Source of the DNA: Listeria cossartiae subsp. cossartiae
GTDB lineage: Bacteria; Bacillota; Bacilli; Lactobacillales; Listeriaceae
Reading direction: 5' to 3'
Assembly: GCF_014224155.1 (NCBI RefSeq)
Contig: NZ_JAASUI010000001.1
Span: 310,001 to 374,000 of the forward strand
Length of the DNA: 64,000 nucleotides
Under the pieces are notes generated by a model. It worked only from the letters and a program-made list of their open reading frames with translations, did no database searches and was not told where the DNA came from. Shown here piece after piece: positions 45,437 through 55,545 of this stretch (the stretch's first letter is position 1; each line of letters opens with the position of its first letter). A program made the position numbers and the translations under genes.

Positions 45437-45800
45437 AAAACTCCTCTCTTTTTTCAGAAAATCCCAGTACGTAATTAGTATTTGAGAATTAATTTTATTA
45501 GTGATTAATACTAAGTTTACCCAGTTTTTACCTAAAAAACAAATACCAAGAGAACGCTGCTAAACGGGAAAACGGACTATACCAACTATTTGTAATAATT
45601 CTGTAACAAACAAAAAGCGAACGTGTATTCTTAGGGCTTGGGATGTACTGCTAGGGGGACCTTTATGGTGTAAGTGGGATGTGAACATTAAGCAACAACT
45701 TTCGCTTCGGGAAACCTGTTGATTTTTAACAACAGAAATATTTAATACATTTGTAATATTAAAATCAGCAGTTTTGCTAGTTTTCTTGACTCGAAATGAA
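45437..45800. other. iap-secA2 divergent control region
   Basis: About 360 bp without a gene. It holds a WalR-type direct repeat at 45591-45607 and, at the right end, the secA2 promoter. No convincing sigma-A -35/-10 pair for iap could be picked by eye. Confidence 0.5.
45591..45607 (+). promoter_or_regulatory. Candidate WalR (YycF) box
   Basis: TGTAATAATTCTGTAAC is an exact match to TGTWAH-N5-TGTWAH. WalRK controls cell-wall hydrolases in Firmicutes, which fits iap on one side; orientation is toward secA2. Confidence 0.55.
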
Positions 45801-45830
45801 TTGCCAGATGACTTTATGGTATTCTATAAT
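45801..45830 (+). promoter_or_regulatory. secA2 promoter
   Basis: TTGCCA (45801-45806), 18 nt, TATAAT (45825-45830), giving a short leader before the start at 45855. Confidence 0.55.
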
Positions 45831-45854
45831 AGAAGGTATGGAGGATATTATATA

Positions 45855-48185
45855 ATGAGACAGAATTATGATGATCGCAAAATAGTAAAACAGTACCGAG
45901 AAATAGCCCGCCAAATTGTGAAAAAAGAGGGCTTATATAGAAACATGGATCAATCTGAACTTTGTGAACAAACCAATTTTTGGCGTGAAAAGTTCAAGTC
46001 GAAACCAATGACTGATCGGGATAAAATTAATATTTTCGCATTAGCAAGAGAAGCGGCGAGTCGGATTATCGGCTTGGATGCGGTTGTAGTGCAATTAATC
46101 GGTGCGCTTGTTCTTGGTGATGGTAAAGTGGCAGAAATGAAAACCGGTGAAGGTAAAACATTGATGTCGTTATTTGTGATGTTTATAGAAGTAATGCGCG
46201 GTAATCGCGTGCATCTTGTTACTGCCAATGAATATTTAGCCAGACGTGACCGGGAAGAAATCGGTCAAGTGCTTGAATATTTAGGCGTTTCGGTTGCTCT
46301 AAATGAATCTGGTTTAGATAAAGACCAAAAAAAGGCGATTTATACAGCGGACGTTATTTACGGCACGGCTTCTGAGTTTGGCTTTGACTATTTACGTGAT
46401 AACATGGTTCGCCAAAAAGAAGACAAAGTACAAAGCGGACTTGATTTTGTTTTAATCGATGAAGCGGATTCGATTTTAATTGATGAAGCAAGAACGCCTT
46501 TATTAATTTCTGATCGTAAAGAGGAAGATTTATCGCTTTATCATACAGCTAATGAACTTGTGAAAAAGATGATGAAAGACGATTATGAAATCGAAGAACA
46601 TAAACGCTTTGTTTGGTTAAATGATGCGGGGATTGAGAAAGCGCAGAAGTTTTGGCGCGTGGAGTCACTTTATTCAGCAGAGGCGCAGTCAGAGCTAAGG
46701 ATTACGATGCTGTTAATGCGCGCTCATTTCTTAATGCATAAAGATAAAGATTATGTGGTGTTGGATGATGAAGTACTCATTATTGATCCGCATACAGGTC
46801 GTGCGCTTCCGGGACGCCGTTTTAATGATGGGCTACACCAGGCAATTGAAGCGAAAGAAGGCGTTGAAGTAAAAGAAGAATCGCGTACACTAGCGACCAT
46901 TACGATTCAAAATTACTTCCGCATGTATAAGAAACTGTCCGGTATGACAGGGACGGCAAAAACCGAAGAAGAAGAATTTCGCCAAATATACAATATGGAT
47001 GTCGTAGTTATTCCTACTAATTTACGTGTGAACCGGGAAGATATGCCGGATGATATTTTCTATACGAAAAAGGAAAAAGGACGCGCGATTGTTTATGAAG
47101 TTTCATGGCGTTATGAAAAAGGGCAGCCGACGTTAATCGGGACTTCTTCTATTAAAAGTAACGAATGGATTAGTGGCTTGCTTGATGCTGCCGGAATTCC
47201 GCACCAAGTTTTAAACGCGAAAAACCATGCGCAAGAAGCGGAGATTATTGCGAAGGCCGGAAAACGCGGCATGGTAACGCTAGCGACGAATATGGCTGGA
47301 CGGGGAACGGATATCAAGCTTGATCCAGACGTGCATAAACTTGGTGGACTTGCGGTAATTGGGACAGAGCGTCATGAAAGTCGCCGTATCGATTTACAAC
47401 TTATGGGACGTTCTGGTCGACGCGGAGACCCCGGTTTTAGTAAGTTTATGATTTCTTTAGAGGACGATTTACTAGAACAATTTGAAAGTAAAAGCTGGGA
47501 GAAACTTTCCACGAAATTAAAACGAAAAGCACCACGTGACGGCAAACCAGTTAACTCACGAAAAATTCATGCTGTCGTTGTCAATGCGCAAAAACGTCTA
47601 GAAGGTGCCAACTACGATATTCGTAAAGATTTGCTTTCCTATGATGAAGTCATCGATTTACAGCGCAAAATGGTATATAAAGAACGTGACTTATTACTGG
47701 AAAGAAATAAACTTGGCGTATCTTCCGAAAAAATTCTACGTGAGGTTGCCGAATATTCGTTTATTCATCCAAGTGATGTGCCGGAAGAAGAGTTGGAGAA
47801 ATATTACTCACGTCAAAAAGAATTACTTGGCGGAACTAAATTCCCGATTTCTTTTGACGAAGTAACCTTAATGGAACCAGCAGAAGTTGTAGAAGAAATT
47901 GTTTCTTGGCATAAAAAAGAACGCAACAAGTTCCCGGTTGAAACGATTGTAGCGATAGAACGAGAAGTGTATTTGAATTTAATGGACCAAATGTGGGTTA
48001 TGCATCTGGACGCAATGGTGCAACTGCGCGAAGGCATCCATTTGCGGGCATACGGACAACAAGATCCACTTGTTATGTACCAAAAAGAAGGCGCACAATT
48101 ATTCGAGAAGTTCCAAGCTGATTACCATTTCTATTTTGCACATGCGTTGCTTGAACTCGATCCAGATGGTTTAATTCAAGGTTAA
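45855..48185 (+). CDS. secA2: Accessory preprotein translocase ATPase SecA2
   Basis: 776 residues, the size of Listeria SecA2 and shorter than SecA1. The start is ATG 45855, with GGAGG 10 nt upstream; the frame is open 27 codons earlier but without a site. Walker A is in MKTGEGKTL, Walker B in LIDEADSILIDEARTPL, and the second helicase half contains TLATNMAGRGTDIKL and LMGRSGRRGDPG. The C-terminal linker and Zn-binding tail of SecA1 are absent. SecA2 drives export of p60 and other hydrolases; loss gives rough, chained cells in Listeria. It lies next to its substrate gene iap. Confidence 0.97.
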   Translation: MRQNYDDRKIVKQYREIARQIVKKEGLYRNMDQSELCEQTNFWREKFKSKPMTDRDKINIFALAREAASRIIGLDAVVVQLIGALVLGDGKVAEMKTGEGKTLMSLFVMFIEVMRGNRVHLVTANEYLARRDREEIGQVLEYLGVSVALNESGLDKDQKKAIYTADVIYGTASEFGFDYLRDNMVRQKEDKVQSGLDFVLIDEADSILIDEARTPLLISDRKEEDLSLYHTANELVKKMMKDDYEIEEHKRFVWLNDAGIEKAQKFWRVESLYSAEAQSELRITMLLMRAHFLMHKDKDYVVLDDEVLIIDPHTGRALPGRRFNDGLHQAIEAKEGVEVKEESRTLATITIQNYFRMYKKLSGMTGTAKTEEEEFRQIYNMDVVVIPTNLRVNREDMPDDIFYTKKEKGRAIVYEVSWRYEKGQPTLIGTSSIKSNEWISGLLDAAGIPHQVLNAKNHAQEAEIIAKAGKRGMVTLATNMAGRGTDIKLDPDVHKLGGLAVIGTERHESRRIDLQLMGRSGRRGDPGFSKFMISLEDDLLEQFESKSWEKLSTKLKRKAPRDGKPVNSRKIHAVVVNAQKRLEGANYDIRKDLLSYDEVIDLQRKMVYKERDLLLERNKLGVSSEKILREVAEYSFIHPSDVPEEELEKYYSRQKELLGGTKFPISFDEVTLMEPAEVVEEIVSWHKKERNKFPVETIVAIEREVYLNLMDQMWVMHLDAMVQLREGIHLRAYGQQDPLVMYQKEGAQLFEKFQADYHFYFAHALLELDPDGLIQG

Positions 48186-48301
48186 AAATACAACTCACGC
48201 CTGATTTTTTTCAAATTTATGGGTAATTTAGTGTGAACGAGGGTATTAATCTATATAATAGTACCAAACGAAAATAAATTTAGACAAAAGAAGGTGGTAA
48301 A

Positions 48302-49471
48302 GTGAAGGGTTCACTCACAAAGTTTAAACAATTTTTTATTGAGAATAAGTTTGTGCTGGGGTTGCTGATTTTTCTACTAGTGGCACTTGATATTTATGTA
48401 CTAACGAAGATTTCCTTTATTTTCGATCCACTAATGGTTATTCTTAAAACCGTTGCAGCACCAATCATTTTAGCGGGGATTTCTTACTATTTATTTAATC
48501 CAATTATTGATTGGTTGGAGAAACATAAGTGGAAGCGTGGCTGGGCAATTGCCTTGCTATACTTAGTCATTATCGGTTTGATTATTCTACTATTCAGCTT
48601 CGTTATTCCAGCTGTGAAAGATCAGATTGTTAGCTTGTTCAAATCATTCCCGGGATACTGGGATCAAATTACACAGAAATTTGACGAGTTCAGCCGTTCG
48701 AGCCTATTTGATCAAATAAAAGATAAATTAAACACGAATATGAGCGATATTATGAAGACTGTTTCTACTAAAGGAACATCCGTAATTAATAGCGCTATCT
48801 CAAGCATTGGTAGCATCGTCGGGACTGTAACAGAGGTTATTTTAGCAATCGTTACAACGCCACTTGTTTTATTCTACTTACTAAAAGACGGGAAAAAATT
48901 GCCAGACTTCCTACTTAAAATGCTTCCAGTAAATGGTCGTGCGCATACTCGCCAAGTTCTTGGTGAAGCAAACCACCAAATCAGTTCTTACATCCGTGGA
49001 CAAATTATCGTCAGCTTATGTATTGGTATTTTACTATTTATCGGTTATTTAATTATCGGTTTACCATATGCATTAACGCTTGCTATTATAGCCGCATGTA
49101 CGAGTATTGTTCCTTACTTAGGGCCAGCAATTGCGATTACACCAGCCATTATTATCGCGATTGTAACATCTCCTTGGTTATTAATTAAACTAATCATCGT
49201 ATGGTGTGTCGTTCAATTACTTGAAGGTAAATTTATTTCACCTCAAGTAATGGGTAAAACGTTAAAAGTGCACCCAATTACGATTCTATTCGTTATTTTA
49301 GTAGCCGGAAATCTATTCGGTATCCTAGGCGTTATCTTCGCAGTACCAGGTTACGCGGTGCTAAAAGTAATCGTAACGCACGTATTCATCTGGTTCAAAC
49401 GAGTTTCTGGACTTTACGGTGAACAACCGGAAAGCGAATATGTGGCTCCACCCGCAGAAGAAAAAGAATAA
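48302..49471 (+). CDS. AI-2E family membrane transporter (UPF0118)
   Basis: 389 residues, about eight membrane helices with a soluble insert (about 95-170). Family motifs include GISYYLFNPIIDWLEKHKW and ACTSIVPYLGPAIAITP, and ISPQVMGKTLKVHPITI. The start is GTG 48302 with AGAAGGTGG upstream. Family members include the TqsA/YtvI group; some act as Na+/H+ antiporters or autoinducer exporters. Substrate unknown. A separate unit downstream of secA2. Confidence 0.88.
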   Translation: MKGSLTKFKQFFIENKFVLGLLIFLLVALDIYVLTKISFIFDPLMVILKTVAAPIILAGISYYLFNPIIDWLEKHKWKRGWAIALLYLVIIGLIILLFSFVIPAVKDQIVSLFKSFPGYWDQITQKFDEFSRSSLFDQIKDKLNTNMSDIMKTVSTKGTSVINSAISSIGSIVGTVTEVILAIVTTPLVLFYLLKDGKKLPDFLLKMLPVNGRAHTRQVLGEANHQISSYIRGQIIVSLCIGILLFIGYLIIGLPYALTLAIIAACTSIVPYLGPAIAITPAIIIAIVTSPWLLIKLIIVWCVVQLLEGKFISPQVMGKTLKVHPITILFVILVAGNLFGILGVIFAVPGYAVLKVIVTHVFIWFKRVSGLYGEQPESEYVAPPAEEKE

Positions 49472-49477
49472 TAAGTG

Positions 49478-49530
49478 AAAAAGCACTATCAGTAGAAAAG
49501 GCGATTTTTCTATCTGGTAGTGCTTTTTTG
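49478..49530 (+). terminator. Intrinsic terminator after AI-2E gene
   Basis: AAAAAGCACTATCAG / CTGGTAGTGCTTTTTT with T-run. Confidence 0.88.
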
Positions 49531-49544
49531 TGCTGGAATGACAA

Positions 49545-49578
49545 TGTTCACAAAAAAGACATAATTTTCTTCTTTACA
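49545..49578 (+). promoter_or_regulatory. Third copy of the TGTTCACAAAA box, upstream of WxL cluster 2
   Basis: TGTTCACAAAAAAGACATA (49545-49563) differs from the boxes at 38618 and 38798 at one of 19 positions. A TTTACA follows at 49573, the same 28-bp offset as the -35 elements there, but no good -10 follows 17 nt later. Confidence 0.5.
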
Positions 49579-49735
49579 AGCTAATCTCAGCAATAGTGCC
49601 GATCGCGTGTAATATTTATTACAAAAACGACTTATGGATATGATGTTTTTCTCTTTTTGTAATAAATTGTACATTGAATTGACTCCTTTTTCATCATAAT
49701 ATGAAGCCAACGTATGACGAAAGGGGAAATAAAAA

Positions 49736-50449
49736 ATGATTATCAAAAAAACATTAATTGTAGGATTAATTGGCATAAGTTCAGTCACACTTTTTGCACC
49801 ATCAGCTTTTGCAGTAACTTCTGAGGGGGAATCAAAGGCTTCCATTACATTTGAGGCGGGGACAGGGGTTGTCAATCCGGTTGATCCGGAAGATCCAACG
49901 AAACCGATTGACCCGTTAGATCCGAGTAATCCAACTGACCCGGGAACTGGTAATACTGGTTCGCTGACAATGGACTATGTTTCTTCTGTTAATTTCGGAC
50001 AACAGGAAGTATCAACGACAGAACAGAGCTATTCATCGACTTCCAGAAAGCCATTTATTCAAGTATCTGACCGTCGTGGAACAGGCGCTGGTTGGAAAGT
50101 TACTGCCACAGCTACTGCATTCCAAGATGAAAATGGCGAAGCTTCTCTATCGGGAGCAAAACTATCCTTTAAAAACGGAGAAACTGCTTCTGCAAGTACA
50201 ACAGCGACAACACCAACAGCAGCTCAAACCGTAGAGCTACCAACCGATGGAACTTCTATCGTAAATGTTGTTTCCGCGAAAGCATCAGAAGGTATGGGAA
50301 CATGGATTAATCGTTGGTTTGGCGCAACACCGAACGACGCAGCTAGTTTAAATGACAATGTACAATTAACGATACCAGCAGGGAGCGCAACAATTGGAGA
50401 CCATGAAGCAACGATTACATGGACATTATCTGACGCACCAGGAGTTTAA
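49736..50449 (+). CDS. WxL domain surface protein
   Basis: 237 residues. Signal peptide about 1-26 (ending SAFA), Pro-Asp linker (PVDPEDPTKPIDPLDPSNP, about 44-62), then the WxL domain ending ITWTLSDAPGV. The first motif reads GAGWKVTATA, Val replacing Leu. Non-covalent wall attachment is expected. GGGGAAA precedes the ATG. Paralogue of the WxL protein in cluster 1 and followed by its own DUF916 partner. Confidence 0.92.
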   Translation: MIIKKTLIVGLIGISSVTLFAPSAFAVTSEGESKASITFEAGTGVVNPVDPEDPTKPIDPLDPSNPTDPGTGNTGSLTMDYVSSVNFGQQEVSTTEQSYSSTSRKPFIQVSDRRGTGAGWKVTATATAFQDENGEASLSGAKLSFKNGETASASTTATTPTAAQTVELPTDGTSIVNVVSAKASEGMGTWINRWFGATPNDAASLNDNVQLTIPAGSATIGDHEATITWTLSDAPGV

Positions 50450-50492
50450 AAAATTTGCGTTTAGAATTTCATTTCTAGACGCAAAATTTTTA
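50450..50492 (+). terminator. Intra-cluster terminator/attenuator
   Basis: AAATTTGCGTTTAGAA / TTCTAGACGCAAAATTT hairpin followed by T-run, between the WxL and DUF916 genes, at the same position as in cluster 1. Confidence 0.75.
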
Positions 50493-50518
50493 TTAAAGAC
50501 GATGGAAGGAAGGTTTAA

Positions 50519-51538
50519 TTGAAAAAAAGTTTTCTTAGTTTATTGTTCATTGTTCCATTTTTAGTGACATTCAGTAATTTTACAGAAGCAAAAGCGGCAG
50601 AGGGAGATGTTGGCTACTCCGTTCAAGCTAAAATTCCTGCCAATCAAATAGACAAAAAGCAAACCTACTTCGATTTAAAAATGAAACCTAAACAAAAGCA
50701 AACCGTAGAAATCGAAGTAATGAATAGCTCGAATGAAGAAATTCAAGTGGAAGCATCTATCAATTACGCATCCACCAATCGAACAGGTCTGATAGATTAC
50801 ACGAAAAACGACCTAACTAAAAAAGACAAAAGCTTAAAATATCCACTTCCAGAACTAGCTAAAATTCCAGACGACCAGCAACACCTAACTATTCCAGTAA
50901 ATGGCAAAAAAACCGTTCAAGTTGTGATTGAAATGCCAGATGAATCAATAGATGGCGTTGTTTTGGGCGCAGTGCAATTTAAAAAGAAAAACACCACCGA
51001 GACGAAACGAACAAAAGGTGTCTCACTGAAAAATGAATATTCCTATATTGTTGGCATGCAGTTATCTGAAACCGACAAACTAGTCAAACCACATATGAAT
51101 TTACTAAGTATCAAGCCAACGCTAATCAACTACCACACAGCAGTTGCTGCCAAGTTACAAAACGACCAACCTGTCATTATCAATAATTTAAGCATTGATG
51201 CGAAAGTTTACCAACAAAATTCGGATAAAATGCTCTACCAAACAAAAAAAGAAGCGATGACAATGGCACCTAATTCCAATTTTGATTTCGGAATTGATTG
51301 GGGTAATAAGCCACTAAAAGAAGGCAAATACCGATTAAAAATGACGGCAACGAATGGCGTAGAAACGTGGAAGTGGGATGAAACTTTCACAATTGGTAAA
51401 GAAGGGCAAAATTTAAATAATAAAGCTGTTGATTTACAACAAACGAACGAATGGCTCTATGTTGCAATGGCAGCGGGTGCGTTACTTGTGATACTACTTA
51501 TTATTTTCCTAATTAGAAAACGAAGAAAAGAACAATAA
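50519..51538 (+). CDS. DUF916/DUF3324 WxL-interacting membrane protein
   Basis: 339 residues. The TTG start (50519) has GGAAGGAAGG upstream. Signal peptide 1-27, DUF916 (about 30-155, QTYFDLKMKPKQKQTVEIEV), DUF3324 (about 170-290, NEYSYIVGMQLSETDK), C-terminal helix (about 313-333) and basic tail. Same layout as the cluster 1 partner (342 residues) with many identical positions. Probably docks the WxL proteins at the membrane-wall interface. Confidence 0.93.
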   Translation: MKKSFLSLLFIVPFLVTFSNFTEAKAAEGDVGYSVQAKIPANQIDKKQTYFDLKMKPKQKQTVEIEVMNSSNEEIQVEASINYASTNRTGLIDYTKNDLTKKDKSLKYPLPELAKIPDDQQHLTIPVNGKKTVQVVIEMPDESIDGVVLGAVQFKKKNTTETKRTKGVSLKNEYSYIVGMQLSETDKLVKPHMNLLSIKPTLINYHTAVAAKLQNDQPVIINNLSIDAKVYQQNSDKMLYQTKKEAMTMAPNSNFDFGIDWGNKPLKEGKYRLKMTATNGVETWKWDETFTIGKEGQNLNNKAVDLQQTNEWLYVAMAAGALLVILLIIFLIRKRRKEQ

Positions 51539-51555
51539 AGAAAGGGGCTGGCGAA

Positions 51556-54021
51556 ATGGCTTTCAAAAAAATAATCATTGTATTGACCATGGCGGCTCTT
51601 TTTCTTGGTTTTAAAGTAGTTATGGCAGCGGAAAATGGGAGTGCTGATTTAGCAGCAAATGAGGCGGTAGTGACCAATTTTGCAGAATTGAAAAAAGCAA
51701 TTTCAGAAGACAATGGGATTGATATGGTTTATTTAGGTGCGGATGTTGAGTTATCGGGTGGCATTGTCATCCCAGCTTCGAAAAGCACTTTCACTTTATC
51801 AGGGAAAAACCCAGCAACGGGCGAAATTCATACATTAACAGAAACGATGGCATCATCAGGCGCCCAGAGCAGTGTCATTACCGTTAATACAAACGCGGGA
51901 ACGAAAGAAACGACATTAAAGGATATTCATATTATTGGAAAAAATTACTATGGCACGATTTCGGTTTATGGGGCGGCGAAAAATGTCGTACAAAACTATG
52001 AAAATATTCGCTATCAAGGACCGCAAATGATTTATAATCTGAACGGTACAGCGAATTTTAGGGGAACGAATGATGTAACAATTGCGTCAGTTGTTACTGG
52101 TTCTGCGACGCCAAATGAAGTGGCTGAAATTAAAGGTGTGAGTGTATCAGGGAAGCTAACTATCAACCATGCGAGCTCCAATGCGAATAGTGCTTTTTGG
52201 TTTGGTGGTGGAACTGCAGAAGTGAACACTTTTACGGTGGAAGAAAATGCCGATGTAACGATACTTTCTAATGGAACAGGAATGTTTTATCGCTCGGGAA
52301 CGAAGCCAGTCGAGATTGATGTGAAAAAGAATGCGAAGTTGGATATTACTTCTAACAATAATATTTTTCGAGATACACCGGGCGGGGCGGTTAAAATCGC
52401 GGAAGGTGCCGATGTGACGATGACGAAAACAGCTGGCGCGAATCCGCTACTTTGGTCCGCGGATGATATTACTGTAAGTCCTGATGCGCGTTTAATTTTG
52501 AATAAAACAGGTGGGACTGGTTACATTATCCAGTTTTACAATGCGACGGCGAAGTTAGATATTCAAAATCCGCGGAGCTTTTTGATTGCGACAAATTCGA
52601 ATGCGCCGATGTTTTACTGGCCGTCTGGAAACACATTTAATTTAGATGCGCAAATGGTGAATTATTGGGATACGGCGGGAGCAATTGATCGAACTGATTC
52701 ACCGTCGCAAATGTTTAGTTTACCGAGTGGAGAAAATGTGACGGGGAGCCTGACTTACACAGGGACAACCACGAAAATTCTTGCTAGTAATGCGGGAATG
52801 ACGCCAACGAATTTTAATCAAAATATGGCTCGGATGATTGCGATGGGGCGCCTTGAGGGAACAATAAATCCAGTAACCGATGCAGATAGCGAAGTCACTG
52901 GAACCGCAACCCCGAATGCGTTTGTTAGTATTGCATATACCGAAAATGGTGAGAACAAACTTTTAAAAGGGCAAGCAGATGGCGCGGGGGATTATCGAAT
53001 AGCTATCCCCAGTGGTTTTATAAAGCCCTACATTGATTTAACGACTACAATTACGCAGGATCAAAAACGGATTACGTTAGCTAATGTGACTGTAGAAGAT
53101 GTCACGCCGCCTAGTGGGGAAGCCGTTACGCAAATTTTAAACCTCGGGGATCCATTTCCAGATGTATCCAAACTAGTAACCAATATTACTGATCACTCCG
53201 ATAACACTGTTGGAGCAGGGGTCACAACAACGTTACGAAGCGCACCGGACACTAATGTATTTGGGCCGGCAGAAGCAGTTGTTCGCTTAGAAGATAAGGC
53301 GCACAATTATGTCGATATCCGTGTACCTGTTTTTATGAAAGATGATATGACTGAAATACAAGACGATAAAGCCTTACGAGCAACGGACTTCTCCGTGAAT
53401 TTAAAAGAAATCATTGAGCTGAATGAGGCTGAAATGCAGCAATTAATTTTAACGAAATCGGCTGCGAAAGCTTTCGATATTGAGACTGGTGAGGACTTAA
53501 CAGCGCAAGTGAAAGTAACTAGTACCAATTTGGAAAAAGTAACTGGGTCCTATACAGCGATAATTCAAATTGGTGGGCTAACGAAAGAAATTGCGATTCA
53601 AGTGACTGGTGAGCTAAAATTCAACTATGTGCCGGAAACGATTTCTTTCGAGTCTATCAAGCTTGATAAGCAAAAAAATATTGCGAAACGAACTGCGGAT
53701 TTTGATTTGTCCGTGCTTGATTCAAGAGGGGCGGATAGCCAGTTTAGTGTGACAGCGACAGTGAAATCGCCACTCACTTCAACGACCAATCCTGCACATA
53801 TTTTGCCAAATGGGCTGATTTTCATTGATAATACTGGGGAGAAACAACAACTTTCCGATGAACCAATTACCGTTTTTAAGTCGCAGTCGGCTAGTGAAAT
53901 GATTGTTCCGATTGATTGGGCCGATGACCGCGGGATTCTTGTAGAAGTGGATGCGGCGGAAGCATATGTAGATGAAAGTTATGAGGCGACGATTGAGTGG
54001 ACTTTGACGGATGCTCCGTAG
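51556..54021 (+). CDS. Large WxL surface protein with beta-helix-like region
   Basis: 821 residues. Signal peptide about 1-24, then a region (about 35-400) of short beta-type repeats with phrases such as FAELKKAISEDNGIDMVYLG, as found in pectate-lyase-like/adhesin domains. Ig-like modules follow (about 430-680). The C-terminal WxL domain ends IEWTLTDAP; the first Trp position reads QFSVTATV, with Phe in place of Trp. AAAGGGGC precedes the ATG. Probably a wall-attached adhesin or binding protein; ligand unknown. Last gene of cluster 2. Confidence 0.87.
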   Translation: MAFKKIIIVLTMAALFLGFKVVMAAENGSADLAANEAVVTNFAELKKAISEDNGIDMVYLGADVELSGGIVIPASKSTFTLSGKNPATGEIHTLTETMASSGAQSSVITVNTNAGTKETTLKDIHIIGKNYYGTISVYGAAKNVVQNYENIRYQGPQMIYNLNGTANFRGTNDVTIASVVTGSATPNEVAEIKGVSVSGKLTINHASSNANSAFWFGGGTAEVNTFTVEENADVTILSNGTGMFYRSGTKPVEIDVKKNAKLDITSNNNIFRDTPGGAVKIAEGADVTMTKTAGANPLLWSADDITVSPDARLILNKTGGTGYIIQFYNATAKLDIQNPRSFLIATNSNAPMFYWPSGNTFNLDAQMVNYWDTAGAIDRTDSPSQMFSLPSGENVTGSLTYTGTTTKILASNAGMTPTNFNQNMARMIAMGRLEGTINPVTDADSEVTGTATPNAFVSIAYTENGENKLLKGQADGAGDYRIAIPSGFIKPYIDLTTTITQDQKRITLANVTVEDVTPPSGEAVTQILNLGDPFPDVSKLVTNITDHSDNTVGAGVTTTLRSAPDTNVFGPAEAVVRLEDKAHNYVDIRVPVFMKDDMTEIQDDKALRATDFSVNLKEIIELNEAEMQQLILTKSAAKAFDIETGEDLTAQVKVTSTNLEKVTGSYTAIIQIGGLTKEIAIQVTGELKFNYVPETISFESIKLDKQKNIAKRTADFDLSVLDSRGADSQFSVTATVKSPLTSTTNPAHILPNGLIFIDNTGEKQQLSDEPITVFKSQSASEMIVPIDWADDRGILVEVDAAEAYVDESYEATIEWTLTDAP

Positions 54022-54054
54022 AAAACCTGTTAGCAAAAGTTAACAGGTTTTTTA
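54022..54054 (+). terminator. Intrinsic terminator after WxL cluster 2
   Basis: AACCTGTTA / TTAACAGGTT stem with T-run. Confidence 0.88.
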
Positions 54055-54134
54055 GCATTATAAGCCCTTTGTTTTTCTAAATGCGCTAGATTTTCGTATA
54101 ATAACGGTAAGTAATTTGCGAAAGGTGGGAAAAT

Positions 54135-55538
54135 ATGACTTCCGTAATGTGGTTTCGGAGAGATCTTCGAGTAAGCGATAATAAAGCTCTCTATCATGCG
54201 AGTAAAGAAGATGATTTGATTTTGTTATTCCAAGTAAATCCAGCCCAATTTATTACAGGAAGCCCTAGCCATCAAGCTTTTTTTGCAAGTGTGGCCCATT
54301 TTCAACAAGAACTCAGTAAAAACGCCCGTTTGCAAATCATGTTTGGCGATCCAATGGAATGTTTACTACAACTGAAAGAAGCAGTACCCACATGGGATAA
54401 AGTGTTTTTTAATCGCGATGAAACTGGCTACGGAGCAAGTCGGGACGCGGCGGCGCAAAAGTTCTTTGATGAGCGGCAAATCAAGGTTCACGCCTTTCAC
54501 GATAGCTATCTTCATTCAGCCGAAGAAGTAAAAAAATCCCCCACCGAATACTACAAAATTTTCACCCCTTACTATAAAAAATGGCGCGAAGAAATCAAAG
54601 AAATGCCATTAAAAGTCACATTAATGCCGGAAAATATCAGGAAAGAAAGCTTATTTCCAACATATGAAGCACAGTTTGCAGAATTGGTTCATGCGTTGCC
54701 CGTATTTGATGCCGGCGAGCAAGCTGCAAACACTCGATTGGCGAACTTTATTAAAGAAGATTTAGCTGATTACGATAAAGCAAGAGATTTTCCAGAACTG
54801 GATAAAACAAGCCATTTATCCCGTTATTTACGCACGGGTGAAATTTCAATTCGGACGATTTGGCAGGCGCTGCAACAAACCGAAGCCACTGAAGGCCGAG
54901 CGACTTTCGAAAAAGAGTTGTGTTGGCGCGACTTTTACAATATGATTTACGTTTCATTTCCTAATCAGAAAAACGAACCAATCCAAGAAAATTATCGCTA
55001 TATTGAATGGGAAAACAACCGCGCATTTTTCAAACGGTGGCAAGACGGACAAACGGGATTCCCGCTCGTTGATGCAGCGATGCGCCAGTTAAAAGAAACG
55101 GGTTGGATGCATAATCGCCTGCGAATGATTACGGCTTCTTTTTTAACGAAAGACTTACTGATTGATTGGCGTTTTGGCGAGAAATATTTTCAGCAAATGT
55201 TGATTGACTATGACCCGGCTAGTAATATCGGTGGGTGGCAATGGGCGGCTTCGACTGGAACGGACGCGGTGCCGTACTTTAGAATTTTCAATCCAACAAC
55301 GCAATCAGAAAAATTTGATCCAACTGGCAAATTCATTCGTAAGTATGTAAAAGAATTGGTGAATATCCCGGATAAATTTATCCATCAGCCAGAGAAAATG
55401 TCGGAAACAGAGCAAAAAGAGCACGGCATCATTATTGGAAAAGACTATCCATTCCCCATCGTTGACCATAAAGAACGGCGGAAATTAGCCATTGCGCGTT
55501 ATGAGTTTAGCAAGGAGCATTACAGGGGAAATATATAG
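54135..55538 (+). CDS. phrB: Deoxyribodipyrimidine photolyase (class I CPD photolyase type)
   Basis: 467 residues. An N-terminal photolyase alpha/beta domain (about 1-130, beginning SVMWFRRDLRVSDNKAL) and a C-terminal FAD-binding helical domain (from about 200). CWRDFYNMI, GWMHNRLRMITASFLTKDL, and WQWAASTGTDAVPYFRIFNP are the conserved FAD/DNA-binding motifs. Uses blue light to reverse cyclobutane pyrimidine dimers. AAAGGTGGG precedes the ATG; single-gene unit. Confidence 0.95.
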   Translation: MTSVMWFRRDLRVSDNKALYHASKEDDLILLFQVNPAQFITGSPSHQAFFASVAHFQQELSKNARLQIMFGDPMECLLQLKEAVPTWDKVFFNRDETGYGASRDAAAQKFFDERQIKVHAFHDSYLHSAEEVKKSPTEYYKIFTPYYKKWREEIKEMPLKVTLMPENIRKESLFPTYEAQFAELVHALPVFDAGEQAANTRLANFIKEDLADYDKARDFPELDKTSHLSRYLRTGEISIRTIWQALQQTEATEGRATFEKELCWRDFYNMIYVSFPNQKNEPIQENYRYIEWENNRAFFKRWQDGQTGFPLVDAAMRQLKETGWMHNRLRMITASFLTKDLLIDWRFGEKYFQQMLIDYDPASNIGGWQWAASTGTDAVPYFRIFNPTTQSEKFDPTGKFIRKYVKELVNIPDKFIHQPEKMSETEQKEHGIIIGKDYPFPIVDHKERRKLAIARYEFSKEHYRGNI

Positions 55539-55545
55539 ATAATGA

